Assembly (NCBI GenBank): GCA_964573255.1
Contig: CAZNJB010000036.1
Coordinates: forward strand, 1-33,650
Direction of reading: 5' to 3'
DNA: 33,650 bases
DNA from: CAYNUJ01 sp964573255
GTDB lineage: Bacteria; Bacteroidota; Ignavibacteria; Ignavibacteriales; Melioribacteraceae
The position numbers were made by a program, and so were the translations under genes. Below, piece by piece: positions 17,458 through 27,113 of this stretch. The notes under the pieces were generated by a model. The model was not told the origin of the DNA. It did no database searches and saw nothing but the letters and a program-made list of their open reading frames with translations. Position 1 is the first letter of the stretch; the number at the start of each line of letters is the position of its first letter.

Positions 17458-18579
17458 CTAATTATGCGAAAAAAAGTGCAACCTTCTGTATTCCAAGTTA
17501 AATGTATCTGCAATTATTTCGTTTGAGCAATAACCATTATGTGTGCAAACACCCTGAGCCAACCCTACATCACCCAGAACGGCATTATTCAAGCCGTTAT
17601 TAGCAATTTTAAGAATATATTCAATAGATGCATTTGTTAATCCATAAGTAGCACTTCTCGATACTAAAGCGGGCATATTCGGAACACAATAGTGGATAAC
17701 ATTGTGTTTAATAAAATAGGGATCAGAAATAGAAGTTGGATAACTGGTTTCTATACATCCTCCCTGATCTATAGCTACATCAACAATAACCGCACCGGTT
17801 TTCATAGTTTTTACCATTTCTTCGGTAACCAAATGCGGGGACTTTTCCCCTTTTACCTGAACAGCACCTACGAGAAGATCTGCAAACTTAACTCCGCGCG
17901 CAATAGTATATGGATTGGCAACTACAGTCGTTACGTGACGGTTTAAAAGATTTTCGATTCTTTGCAATCTTCTCAAATCTTTATCGAGAACGATAACTTG
18001 CGCACCTCTGCCTAAAGCTGCTCTTGCGGCATTCAATCCCACTATTCCGGCACCGAGAATAACAACCGCGGCAGGTGCAACTCCCGTTATTCCGCCCATT
18101 AATATTCCCCTGCTGCCTGGAATATCACTGCATAAATATTTTTCGCCAATTTGAATTGCTAACTGTCCCGCAATTTCACTCATCGATTGCAAAACGGGTA
18201 AATGATCATTCTTTTCTATCAGTTCGTAACTGATAGCTGTTATTTTCTTTTTAATTAATGTATCGATTATATTCTTTCTACCGACAGCCAAATGAAGAAA
18301 TGCGAAAATAATCTGCTCATCGTGAAGCATTTCGACTTCCGAAGTAGTAAGCGGAGAAATCTTTGCGATTAAATCGGCGCGTTGGTATACTTCCTCAACG
18401 GAATAAACTATTGTTGCACCGACCTTCTCATAATCTTGATCGGAAAAATGACTTTCCAATCCGGCGTTTGTTTCGACAATTACTGAATGTCCCGATTTGA
18501 CTAATGTATCAACTCCGGCAGGAGCCAGAGAAACCCTTTTCTCCTCTAATAACGTCTCTTTTGGTATTCCAATTATCAT
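17458..18579 (-). CDS. ald: Alanine dehydrogenase
   Basis: NAD-dependent L-alanine dehydrogenase, converting alanine to pyruvate and ammonia. 373 residues, as expected (about 370). The N-terminal signature IGIPKETLLEEKRVSLAPAG contains the substrate Arg15; Lys73 and His96 (in FLHLA) match the catalytic Lys and His of the family. PVLQSMSEIAGQLA (128-141) and the Rossmann motif VILGAGIVG (173-181) follow. It lies between a 2-hydroxyacid dehydrogenase and a CoA-transferase, so pyruvate could be drawn from alanine in this cluster. The 66-bp gap upstream is A/T-rich with no clear promoter. Confidence 0.95.
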   Translation of the reverse strand: MIIGIPKETLLEEKRVSLAPAGVDTLVKSGHSVIVETNAGLESHFSDQDYEKVGATIVYSVEEVYQRADLIAKISPLTTSEVEMLHDEQIIFAFLHLAVGRKNIIDTLIKKKITAISYELIEKNDHLPVLQSMSEIAGQLAIQIGEKYLCSDIPGSRGILMGGITGVAPAAVVILGAGIVGLNAARAALGRGAQVIVLDKDLRRLQRIENLLNRHVTTVVANPYTIARGVKFADLLVGAVQVKGEKSPHLVTEEMVKTMKTGAVIVDVAIDQGGCIETSYPTSISDPYFIKHNVIHYCVPNMPALVSRSATYGLTNASIEYILKIANNGLNNAVLGDVGLAQGVCTHNGYCSNEIIADTFNLEYRRLHFFSHN

Positions 18580-18645
18580 AGATAACTAATCATTTATTAA
18601 AACTTATTAAAAATACTTATAAATCCTAATATTTACAATTCAACC

Positions 18646-19596
18646 TTAAACAGCAGTAATGGCTTTACCTTTTTTCAGAACCGAAATCACATTTTCAGCC
18701 GCTAACACAGCCATTTTGCTTCTTGTTTCAATTGTAGAACTACCAATATGAGGCAGTAAAACTACATTATCGAGAGAAAGGAGCTTTTTGTTTATATTTG
18801 GTTCATTCGCATAAACATCAAATCCAGCTGCGAACAAATGTTTTTTCTTTAATAATTTTATTAACTCGCTTTCATCTACAATTTCGCCGCGTGCTGTATT
18901 TATTAAGATTGCACCCTTTTTTATTGAATTTAATGCGTCTTTATTTAATAAATTTTCCGTTTGTGGAGTGAGTGGTGTATGCAAAGTGATAATATCGCTC
19001 GTCTTTAACAATTTATTTAATGATAGTTTTTTGGCATTAAGTTTTTCTTCTACTTCCGGTTTTCTTGTTCTACTGTAATATTGAACTTTCATTCCAAATG
19101 AGGCAGCTCTCTCAGCAACGGCCATTCCGATTCTGCCCATTCCAATAATACCAATTTTCTTCCGATAAAGATCGATACCCATCAGAAGTTCCGGTTTCCA
19201 GCCATCAAATTTACCGTCTCTTAAAAACCGTTCGGCTTCGTTAATTCTTCGTGCTGTAGCTAATATTAAAGCTAAAGTAAGATCTGCTGTCGCATTAGTT
19301 AGTATTCCAGGTGTATTGGTAACAATAATTCCTTTACTATTGGCATATTCAACATCAATGTTATTATACCCAACTGCATAATTTGCAATAACTTTGCAAT
19401 TCTTTAATGAATCTATTACCTCCCTGTCAATTTTATCCGAAAGTAATGTTATTAATGCATCAGCATCTTTTGCTTTTTTAATTAAAGATTTCTTATTTAG
19501 TAAATTTTTCCCTTTATGAACTACTATATTAAAACCGTTTTTCTGCAACAATTCAATCCCTGCATCGGGAATTTTATAAGAGATAAAAACTTTCAT
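18646..19596 (-). CDS. D-2-hydroxyacid dehydrogenase (glyoxylate/hydroxypyruvate reductase type)
   Basis: 316-residue NAD(P)-dependent reductase of the D-isomer-specific 2-hydroxyacid dehydrogenase family. The cofactor motif is GMGRIG (152-157). The catalytic set is Arg236 (NTARGEIVDE), Glu265 (YANEP) and His283 (LPHIGSST). The substrate loop NYAVGYNNID (72-81) and GRIGMAVAERAASFGMKV resemble glyoxylate reductases (GyaR/GhrB). Ser/Arg residues after the second NAD strand (YYSRTRKP) favour NADPH, which is an inference. It starts 3 bp after the SpmA-SpmB gene and belongs to the same operon. Confidence 0.92.
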   Translation of the reverse strand: MKVFISYKIPDAGIELLQKNGFNIVVHKGKNLLNKKSLIKKAKDADALITLLSDKIDREVIDSLKNCKVIANYAVGYNNIDVEYANSKGIIVTNTPGILTNATADLTLALILATARRINEAERFLRDGKFDGWKPELLMGIDLYRKKIGIIGMGRIGMAVAERAASFGMKVQYYSRTRKPEVEEKLNAKKLSLNKLLKTSDIITLHTPLTPQTENLLNKDALNSIKKGAILINTARGEIVDESELIKLLKKKHLFAAGFDVYANEPNINKKLLSLDNVVLLPHIGSSTIETRSKMAVLAAENVISVLKKGKAITAV

Positions 19597-19599
19597 AAA

Positions 19600-21228
19600 T
19601 TATCCAAAAAGTTGATTTACAATAAATACAGCACCTAATATTCCGGCTAAATCTGCCATTAAACCAACAAATAAAGCATGGCGGGTTTTACGAATATTAA
19701 CTGCGCCGAAATAAACGGCTAAGACGTAAAAAGTAGTTTCGGTACTGCCAAAGAAAGTTGAGACCATTATTCCAATAAGTGAATCGGGACCGTAAACGGT
19801 CATAATTTCCGCCATTACACCCGCCGAACCGGAGCCGGAAAGAGGTCTGATTAAAGCCATTGGTAAAGCCTCGGGCGGCATACCCACCAATTGTGCGGGA
19901 TAAGCAAGAATGCTCTGCAGAACATCCATCATTCCGCCTGCTCTAAATATTCCGATTGCAACAAGCATGCCCACAAGATAAGGAATAATCTTTACTGCTA
20001 TGTCGAATCCTTCTTTGGCGCCTTCCACGAAGGCTTCGTAAACATTCACTTTTTTAACTATACCGAAGACAATAAAAGAAAAAATAATGAATGGGATAGC
20101 AAGCGTGGATATTACTGTAACCACTGTTTTGAATGATTCCGGATTAACAAAATCGAATAACCCTTTCATAAAAGAAAAGGCTCCCGAAAAAATCAAAGCT
20201 AATAATAGTGCAATTAAGAAAAATGCAATAAGAATTTTTTTATAAGCTCCGGCTAACCAGGTTTTAAAATAATCTTTTCCTAATGTAAATTTTTCGAACA
20301 GCTTGGAAAGAGTTATAGCTGTTATAGTTGCACACATTGCACCAAAAATAGAAGTGCCAATAATAATGGTCGGATCGCTACTGCCTGCGGCAGCTCTTAT
20401 AGCAATGGCAGTCGCTGGAATTAAAGTTAATCCTGCAGTATTGATTGCCAAAAATGTCACCATTGCATTTGTTGCCACACCTTTATTTTCGTTCAAAGTA
20501 TTAAGCTCTTCCATAGCTTTCAATCCGAATGGTGTGGCAGCATTTCCTAAACCAAGCATATTTGCCGAAATGTTCATTATTATGGAACCCATTGCGGGAT
20601 GATCGTGCGGAACATCGGGGAAAAGAAATTTTGTTAAAGGACGAACAGCACGGGCTATTATTTTAATGAGTCCCGCTTCATCCGCAACTTTCATAACCCC
20701 CAACCACAAAGCCATAATTCCGATTAGTCCAAGTGCAATAGTCACAGCCGTTTGAGCATAATCGATAGCTGCGTTAGTAACGTCTTTCATTTTGGTAAAT
20801 TTTATTTCTTCAAATTGCAATGAAACTATGGCGTGCAATGAATCGATTTGTTCGATGGAGGTAATTTTTCCGGTTAAATCATCTTTTTTTCCGGATGCAG
20901 AAGCCATCTTCTTCCAAATTGCCGGCTGATTATCTTCAACTTTGAAATAGAATGATGCACCTTTTTGATCATCTAAGGTTAATTTAATTTTTTGCCGGAT
21001 ATTATTTTTTATATCGGCATCATAAAATTGATTGAAATCATCAGCCGAAACGAGCAATACCGCTTCGTTTACTTTAGATTTATTTAGATCAACCGGATGT
21101 TCTAATACAATTTCCCCTCTAAGATTTTCACCGTTTTTATATTTATTAGTTATTTCATCATTTATATCTGTAAAAAGCGCAGCTCCAATTCCCAATATTA
21201 AAAGAGCAGTCCATACATAATTGAGCAT
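19600..21228 (-). CDS. SpmA-SpmB fusion (nucleoside-recognition/Gate domain) membrane protein
   Basis: 542 residues. A TM helix at 4-20 is followed by a soluble region (about 25-150) and then two Gate-domain modules. The first (about 155-320) has the SpmA signature MNISANMLGLGNAATPFGLKAM. The second (about 360-540) has the SpmB signature LPMALIRPLSGSGSAGVMAE and FFGSTETTFYVLAVYFGAV. Separate SpmA and SpmB are spore-maturation proteins in Bacillus; fused forms are common in non-sporulating Bacteroidota, where the role is unknown, possibly export of a small solute or peptide. The soluble insert of about 125 residues makes it longer than the roughly 410-residue fusions. GGAG 8 nt upstream supports the ATG. 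Confidence 0.9.
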   Translation of the reverse strand: MLNYVWTALLILGIGAALFTDINDEITNKYKNGENLRGEIVLEHPVDLNKSKVNEAVLLVSADDFNQFYDADIKNNIRQKIKLTLDDQKGASFYFKVEDNQPAIWKKMASASGKKDDLTGKITSIEQIDSLHAIVSLQFEEIKFTKMKDVTNAAIDYAQTAVTIALGLIGIMALWLGVMKVADEAGLIKIIARAVRPLTKFLFPDVPHDHPAMGSIIMNISANMLGLGNAATPFGLKAMEELNTLNENKGVATNAMVTFLAINTAGLTLIPATAIAIRAAAGSSDPTIIIGTSIFGAMCATITAITLSKLFEKFTLGKDYFKTWLAGAYKKILIAFFLIALLLALIFSGAFSFMKGLFDFVNPESFKTVVTVISTLAIPFIIFSFIVFGIVKKVNVYEAFVEGAKEGFDIAVKIIPYLVGMLVAIGIFRAGGMMDVLQSILAYPAQLVGMPPEALPMALIRPLSGSGSAGVMAEIMTVYGPDSLIGIMVSTFFGSTETTFYVLAVYFGAVNIRKTRHALFVGLMADLAGILGAVFIVNQLFG

Positions 21229-21522
21229 GTGGAAGTCTCCATTTAGATTAAGCTAAAATTTATTTTTGCTAAATTATGAATTCTTTTCAATAATTACTCA
21301 ATTTTTATTTATTGTAACCATAAATTTTATTATCAGAATACATTACTCTGAAATTAAATCAACAATAAATATTTCTATTTAGTCGTGATTATTCACAATC
21401 TAAAATAAATTTCCCCACACAAAACTCCGGCATCCAACCATTCCTCACCGTTTGTCGCATCATTAAATTTTTGCTAAGTTGAAAAATCAAATAATTTTTT
21501 TTGAGACAAAGATAAGTGATAT
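21229..21522. other. Divergent intergenic region
   Basis: The gap of 294 bp lies between the divergent SpmA-SpmB and nitrilase genes and must hold both promoters. TTTTTGCTAA occurs twice in the same orientation (21263-21272 and 21468-21477). A GGAGA site for the minus gene lies at 21236-21240. No coding sequence, RNA gene or strong hairpin was found. Confidence 0.5.
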
Positions 21523-22284
21523 ATGAAAATAGGCATTGTTCAATATTCACCTGTATGGGAAGACAGAGAACAAAATTTTCTAAAAATAAAAGAATTAATC
21601 GAAAGAAACGTTAAAGACGAACAAATCATAATTTTGCCCGAGATGTCTTTAACCGGTTTCACAATGAATTCCAGCAAATTTGCCGAGGATATTGACGGCT
21701 TTGCAACAACCGGCTTTATTAAATTGGCAGCCAATTTACGTAAGCATATTATTGCCGGCATCATTGAGCGGGAAGAAGATAATATTTACAATTCGTTGTA
21801 TCACATTGATGGCTCAGGTATAATTTTTGCGAGATACAGGAAAGTACACCCTTTTAGTTACTCGAAAGAAGATAAATTTTACACCGCCGGCAGCGAACCA
21901 GTCATTACTCAAATTAATAAAACAGACATAGGCTTATCTATTTGTTATGATCTTCGTTTCCCAGAATTATACCGCCACTACGGGAAAAAGAGAACCAAAG
22001 CAATGATAAATATTGCAAATTGGCCGGTCGATAGAATTGAACATTGGAAGCATTTATTAAAAGCACGCGCAATTGAAAATCAGGCTTACATGATTGGTGT
22101 TAACAGAACCGGTACAGATCCGTTTTATGAGTACAACGGATCAAGCGCGGTTTACGATCCGATGGGAAAAGAAATTTTTTCTGCGGGAAATGAAGAAGGA
22201 TTTTATTCAGTCGAAATTGATACCGAATATTCCGCTTCAATTCAAGAAAGATTTCCTTTTTTGAAGGATATCAGACTTTTATAA
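21523..22284 (+). CDS. Nitrilase-superfamily amidohydrolase (omega-amidase type)
   Basis: 253-residue carbon-nitrogen hydrolase. The catalytic triad is visible: Glu40 (ILPEMSLTGF), Lys107 (YRKVHPF) and Cys141 (SICYDLRFPE). NIANWPVDRIEHWKHLLKARAIENQAYMIGVNRTG matches YafV/Nit2-type omega-amidases, which hydrolyse alpha-ketoglutaramate or alpha-ketosuccinamate and act as metabolite-repair enzymes. The length fits. The start is supported by position of the first strand (MKIGIVQYSP); only a weak ribosome site is present. Its 3' end overlaps by 6 bp the end of the convergent giant acyl-adenylating protein gene. The exact substrate is inferred. Confidence 0.92.
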   Translation: MKIGIVQYSPVWEDREQNFLKIKELIERNVKDEQIIILPEMSLTGFTMNSSKFAEDIDGFATTGFIKLAANLRKHIIAGIIEREEDNIYNSLYHIDGSGIIFARYRKVHPFSYSKEDKFYTAGSEPVITQINKTDIGLSICYDLRFPELYRHYGKKRTKAMINIANWPVDRIEHWKHLLKARAIENQAYMIGVNRTGTDPFYEYNGSSAVYDPMGKEIFSAGNEEGFYSVEIDTEYSASIQERFPFLKDIRLL

Positions 22285-25200
22285 TTTCTTAACTAAGCCC
22301 GAATATTTCGGTGCAATATTAAATCCGAATTTGTAAAAATATTCAGGACGGAAGAATCCGGTCGTAACATATTTAACACCTTCTCCGCGGGCTCTATTGA
22401 AAAATTCATTCATCAGTCCTTCGCTAACGCCCTTTCTTCTGAATGCATTCGAAACAACTATCTTTTCCATGTGATAACTTTCTTCATCGGATCGAATAAA
22501 ATAGAGTCCGCCGATAATATATCCACGTTCAGAAATAGCAACAAGATAATCATGTTCCGGTCGGAAATTAACAGGAAGATTTGCTTCCAAAAACAGCTGA
22601 TGAAGTTTTGCAATTTCTTTCGGTGAAACAGGATTCCTAACTGAATAAGCATTTCCATCTACATCAAATAATTGAATCACCAAGTTCGTTGCTTTCTTCC
22701 CGTGCCCTTTAATATTAACAAATTCGGCTGTGTCTTCCGGACGTAAATGCGGATAACTCAATCGTGTGAGGAAGAATTTCTCTTTATCGCTGCAATAAGT
22801 AATTATACCACTTTCAGAAATCATCTCTTGAATAGAGAAATAATTTATTTTTTCTTTGTTGAATTTTTGCAGCAATTCTGAAAGGAAATTTTTCAACTCA
22901 CCTTTCGAGTCTACGAAAACAGTCTCTTGGAAAAATCTAATTCTTACGGCAGGATAGGTTTCCTCCAGCAAACTTAAATTATAAGTATCGTATAATTCGG
23001 CAAGCATTTGCGCTTGAACCTCAGGTTCAGCAGATGAATTAAGTTTGAACCATCTATGAAATCTCTTAATTGCAAAATATAATTGCTTTGGAAGGTAACC
23101 TTCGGTTTTTAACTTCTTCAGAAATTCCTTGAGTTTATTTAATCCAATCTCCCATTTATCATCTAATTTAATACTTTCCAATTCATTCTTTAATTTATTC
23201 AGTAATTCAATTCCATCTTCAATTCCCAGGGAATTAATTAGTCCGGAATAAATGTAATACCAAACAGATTCCCTTGTTAGAAATTCGAATTCTTGAAATG
23301 AAGGTCCAACGAAACAATCGTAAAAATTACTGAACAATTCATAAAGATTATTTACTTCTTTCCTATTTGAAAGAGATATAACCTTTGTTCCTTGCTGATA
23401 ATCGTGCGGAGGAACAATGAAATTTTCCGGTGCCGCATCTCCCAGCATTAGGGTGAAATCGGTTAATTTCCAGAAATTGAAATAAGCCGCCGAAGCATTC
23501 CAGACGAAGAAAGGGAAAATATTATATAATTTTATCTCACTATTTTCGTCTAAATTTTTGGATTCGCGTTTTAAATATTTATAAACACTTTCTCCCGCAA
23601 GGTAATTTGCGGTCCACATTTTATACTCGCTCCAATATCCTCCAAAATCTTCAACCAATTCATGCAGAAACGAACGAGTGCCTGCAAGGATAAGCCAATT
23701 TATTTCTTCGTGTATTATTTCCTCATTTTCTTCATCAATTAAATTCAATAGAATATTAAAAGATCCTTGAAATCTCGTTTGCACACTTGCCCTATAAATT
23801 CTCTTTACTCCTAAATCTCTTACCTGACTAATCCAAATACCTCCTGGCAAAATATCATTTAGTCTAATTAATTTTCCCCTGGAAAAAAGAAAAATTGCCT
23901 CTCTCAACATCGGAGTGTTGGTTAAAGCATCAACAAGTCTTAACCTATCATCTTCCGAAATCGATTCATCAACAATAATTACATCGCTCCATTCATATTC
24001 ATCACCTGTTTCGGGATCGACAGCAAGAGTTTGGTTGGCGCCCAACCAGCGTCTGAAGTAATTTCTAATATTAGTACGATAAGATTTGGAAACTTCGGCT
24101 ATTTCAGGAATTTCTTTTTGAATTTGATAATTTGTTATTATCCTTCTAATCTTATGATACAGTGTTGGATGCTTAGCACATAATGCTTCTAAAACATTAT
24201 ATAATGAATTAAGACAACTATCCGTTAATTGCTTGCCACCGGTTAACTCTTTGAACTCATCACGAATTAACTGCTCGAACCAAATCAAATTTGAGCGTGT
24301 TGTTTTTTTAGAAGTTAATTTGAGAGCGGTTTCTTTATCAATCAAATCCGGCTTAATTGATAAATATTTATTGAGCACCTCGCAATAATGTGAATCTATA
24401 AAATGCTCATCGACTAATAAAACCATTTCTTTTAATACTTCCGGATGCCCGACAAGCACCGGCTTTGATAGAATATCGATTGCGAGATAATAATTGGGAA
24501 GTGATTTGTCCTTAGAAATATCACGAATTAATCTAAACCCCTCTAACGCCGCATCCAAATTCTCCTGTTGAATAGCTAAAGATGCAGCATTTAAAGCACG
24601 AATTGAAAATTCTTTTTTCTTTACAGCCTCTTTCAAAACAGACAATTCTTTTTCTACCTTTGAAGGTCTGTTTTGTACACTGATAAATTTAATTGTGCCG
24701 GACGGCTTTGTTTTCCTTGCCCAAGTAATTAAGCTGTTCCCTGTAAACTTAATCAGCTCGTAATTGCCTAGCCAATACATCGGAGTAGTCAAAAGAGCTT
24801 GGAAATCAACATAAGCTGATTTTAATTGATAAATAAAAGAACCGATTTTAACTAATAATTCTTTCCGGTCGATTATACTGATTGATAAAGAAATGTTTTG
24901 TTTAGGTATGCTGATTCTCTCTTTCTCAGGTACAATGTCTCTGTTGAGGCATCCTTTTTCTCTTAAAAACCAATTCGGAATTCTTATTTCAAGATCATCC
25001 AAATATATACTTACATAACTTAGATGATACATTGAAGAAATATCCTTTTCAAAATTCTTCTCGATATTTCTTCTTTTATATGTTCCTTTTGGAGTGAGCT
25101 CATCATATTCAAGACTGAATGGTCTATCGATTATTTGAAAATCGAGTATCCTTTCGAACGGAGCTAAAAATTTATTTATAGATACAATTATTGATGAAAA

Positions 25201-27030
25201 ATAATCGTGGATTTCCTTGGGACTCATAGTCCGGAAATCGTACAACTTATTTTCATAATTTGGATAAATGAGCACAGTATTATAAGGCCTATGATCACCA
25301 ACGAGGAAGACTTGTTTGACCGTTTCAAAATCGCGGAAAAAATTTTCAATTTTCTGTGGAGCGATAGTCTCCCCTTTTATATTTTTATAAATTTCTTTTT
25401 TTCTATCGACTATCTCAATAAATCCTTCATCATCTTGAACCATAATATCACCGGTTGGAAACCAGCCGTCAATAAATGTTTCATCCTTAGATTGATTGAA
25501 ATAACCGATCATCACATATTCGCCTTTGATAAGCAATTCCCCATCGTCGGCTAATTTTATAGAAATACCCGGTAGTGCTTTTCCGAGTGAATTATCCCTG
25601 TACATTTTAGGCGGAGTCATAGTAATTCCACCGGTTGCTTCGGTCATACCAAATCCACTCATTAACTCTACATCGTAACGCTGGAAGAAACGGAATATTT
25701 CCGGTGGAAGGAAACCTGCCGCCGAAAGTCCGTATTTTAGCTCCCCACCGGTAGCTTCTAATACAACTGCCTTAATTACCTCTTCATCGTCCACTTCAAC
25801 ATTCACGTGAGATGAAATCCATTCATACAGTTGAATCCATTTCTTAGGAATACTGATAAATACCGTAGGTTTTATCATTTTCATATTGTTTAGCATAGCC
25901 TCTACGGAAGGGTTTTCCATAAACGCATATTGAGCACCCCAAAAGAATGAACCCATTAATTCAAGAAACCTTCCGAAGGTATGAAATAGAGGCAAATAGC
26001 AAAGGAATCTATCTTTATCTCCTATTTCCGGAAGGGCAAGTGCACGACAAAATCTTTTGTAAATTAAATTCTTGTGGGAGAACATTATACCCTTCGGTTC
26101 TCCTGTTGTACCGGAAGTATACATTATAGTAGCGAGTGAACCTATCCTCGGTTTTTCTATTTCAAATGTTATTTTCTTTTTAGATAATTCTATAAATTCA
26201 TCGAATGAAAGAATATCTTCGTCAATGCTTCTTCCTTCAACTAAAATTATTTTTCGTAAATATTTTAATTCCGGCTTAATCTGATTGATTTTATATAGCT
26301 GCTTTTCGTTTTGAACAAAAATAAATTCCGATTCACATTCATTGAGTATAAACAAGATATGATCTGCCACAGAATTTGCCGGAATCATTATATTTACAAC
26401 ACCGAGCTTTAAACATGCAAAATCGAGTAGAGCCATTTTCGGACTATTTTCCATCAGGAATGCAATCTTAAAATCGGAAACGTTTGGTTTCTCGATTAAA
26501 TTTATTAACGCTTTCTCATAGCTATTTACAGTCTGATCAACATGATTCCAGCTTAATCGTTCCTCATCATTATGCTTAATAACACGTAAATATTGTCTGT
26601 TACCATAATCCCGAACTCTTTGATCGAATAAGGAATTAAATGTAAAATTACTGTAATCTATTAAACTGGAAATAAGTTCCGCCCATTTGTCGGTATCATC
26701 TATCTTTGCAAGAAAATTTGAGTTCCTCAATAAATTTAAATAGCCATGAATCAGGTCCTTAAATTCATTCTTAATACTTAACAAGGAATTACCTAATTCA
26801 AAATAACTGTTGCTGTCTATTCCCTTTGCTAGCAAGTCAGCTAAATTGGAAGAATAAATATTTTCGAAAATCTCTTTTAAATCGGCTAAACAATTTTCGT
26901 CGGAATATAAATTTTTGTGCTCATCAATAACCGAATTAAATTGTTTAACAAGATCCGTCTTATCCATTTCGGATAATGCGGCTTCGCCGGAAAGAATGGT
27001 CAATTTGATTTTTTCGAGTTTTTCTCTCAT
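22279..27030 (-). CDS. Giant acyl-adenylate synthetase fused to unknown middle and C-terminal GNAT
   Basis: ATG at 27030 (AGGA upstream) gives 1583 residues; a TTG six bases earlier is less likely. Numbers below are from that ATG. Residues 1-125 are helical. About 130-665 is an ANL (long-chain acyl-CoA synthetase-like) domain: YTSGTTGEPKG (304-314), GFGMTEATGG (459-468), GWFPTGDI (522-529), IVDRKKEIYK (540-549) and LTPKGTYKRR (645-654, with the expected catalytic Lys). About 800-1000 is helical. About 1055-1260 has features of an APH-like kinase fold: EEINWLI, EDFGGYW, and GDAAPENF (1197-1204) with Asp-x4-Asn spacing, but no Asp at the expected metal loop (VISLSNR). About 1460-1583 is a GNAT domain with SNAFRRKGVSEGL and YKFGF. 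An acyl-activating enzyme joined to an acyltransferase suggests transfer of an activated acyl or aminoacyl group; the middle is unassigned. Confidence 0.85.
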   Translation of the reverse strand: MREKLEKIKLTILSGEAALSEMDKTDLVKQFNSVIDEHKNLYSDENCLADLKEIFENIYSSNLADLLAKGIDSNSYFELGNSLLSIKNEFKDLIHGYLNLLRNSNFLAKIDDTDKWAELISSLIDYSNFTFNSLFDQRVRDYGNRQYLRVIKHNDEERLSWNHVDQTVNSYEKALINLIEKPNVSDFKIAFLMENSPKMALLDFACLKLGVVNIMIPANSVADHILFILNECESEFIFVQNEKQLYKINQIKPELKYLRKIILVEGRSIDEDILSFDEFIELSKKKITFEIEKPRIGSLATIMYTSGTTGEPKGIMFSHKNLIYKRFCRALALPEIGDKDRFLCYLPLFHTFGRFLELMGSFFWGAQYAFMENPSVEAMLNNMKMIKPTVFISIPKKWIQLYEWISSHVNVEVDDEEVIKAVVLEATGGELKYGLSAAGFLPPEIFRFFQRYDVELMSGFGMTEATGGITMTPPKMYRDNSLGKALPGISIKLADDGELLIKGEYVMIGYFNQSKDETFIDGWFPTGDIMVQDDEGFIEIVDRKKEIYKNIKGETIAPQKIENFFRDFETVKQVFLVGDHRPYNTVLIYPNYENKLYDFRTMSPKEIHDYFSSIIVSINKFLAPFERILDFQIIDRPFSLEYDELTPKGTYKRRNIEKNFEKDISSMYHLSYVSIYLDDLEIRIPNWFLREKGCLNRDIVPEKERISIPKQNISLSISIIDRKELLVKIGSFIYQLKSAYVDFQALLTTPMYWLGNYELIKFTGNSLITWARKTKPSGTIKFISVQNRPSKVEKELSVLKEAVKKKEFSIRALNAASLAIQQENLDAALEGFRLIRDISKDKSLPNYYLAIDILSKPVLVGHPEVLKEMVLLVDEHFIDSHYCEVLNKYLSIKPDLIDKETALKLTSKKTTRSNLIWFEQLIRDEFKELTGGKQLTDSCLNSLYNVLEALCAKHPTLYHKIRRIITNYQIQKEIPEIAEVSKSYRTNIRNYFRRWLGANQTLAVDPETGDEYEWSDVIIVDESISEDDRLRLVDALTNTPMLREAIFLFSRGKLIRLNDILPGGIWISQVRDLGVKRIYRASVQTRFQGSFNILLNLIDEENEEIIHEEINWLILAGTRSFLHELVEDFGGYWSEYKMWTANYLAGESVYKYLKRESKNLDENSEIKLYNIFPFFVWNASAAYFNFWKLTDFTLMLGDAAPENFIVPPHDYQQGTKVISLSNRKEVNNLYELFSNFYDCFVGPSFQEFEFLTRESVWYYIYSGLINSLGIEDGIELLNKLKNELESIKLDDKWEIGLNKLKEFLKKLKTEGYLPKQLYFAIKRFHRWFKLNSSAEPEVQAQMLAELYDTYNLSLLEETYPAVRIRFFQETVFVDSKGELKNFLSELLQKFNKEKINYFSIQEMISESGIITYCSDKEKFFLTRLSYPHLRPEDTAEFVNIKGHGKKATNLVIQLFDVDGNAYSVRNPVSPKEIAKLHQLFLEANLPVNFRPEHDYLVAISERGYIIGGLYFIRSDEESYHMEKIVVSNAFRRKGVSEGLMNEFFNRARGEGVKYVTTGFFRPEYFYKFGFNIAPKYSGLVKKL

Positions 27031-27040
27031 CTTCAATAAT

Positions 27041-27084
27041 TCCTAAAAATAGAAAGGCTATCTTGAAAGGTTTCAAGATAGCCT
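27041..27084 (-). terminator. Intrinsic terminator of citrate synthase gene
   Basis: A perfect 14-bp stem (arms 27055-27068 and 27071-27084, minus strand AGGCTATCTTGAAA and its complement) with a 2-nt centre, followed on the minus strand by TTTCTATTTTT. It lies about 30 bp past the citrate synthase stop and before the giant synthetase gene. Stem, position and U-rich tail together make a typical rho-independent terminator, so the giant gene may need its own promoter or depends on read-through. Confidence 0.88.
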
Positions 27085-27113
27085 AAAATAAATATTAAAT
27101 CAATATTTAACTA

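Noticed and set aside
27031..27036. TTG start for the giant synthetase, two codons upstream
   Set aside because: The ATG at 27030 has AGGA at a reasonable distance and is the stronger codon.
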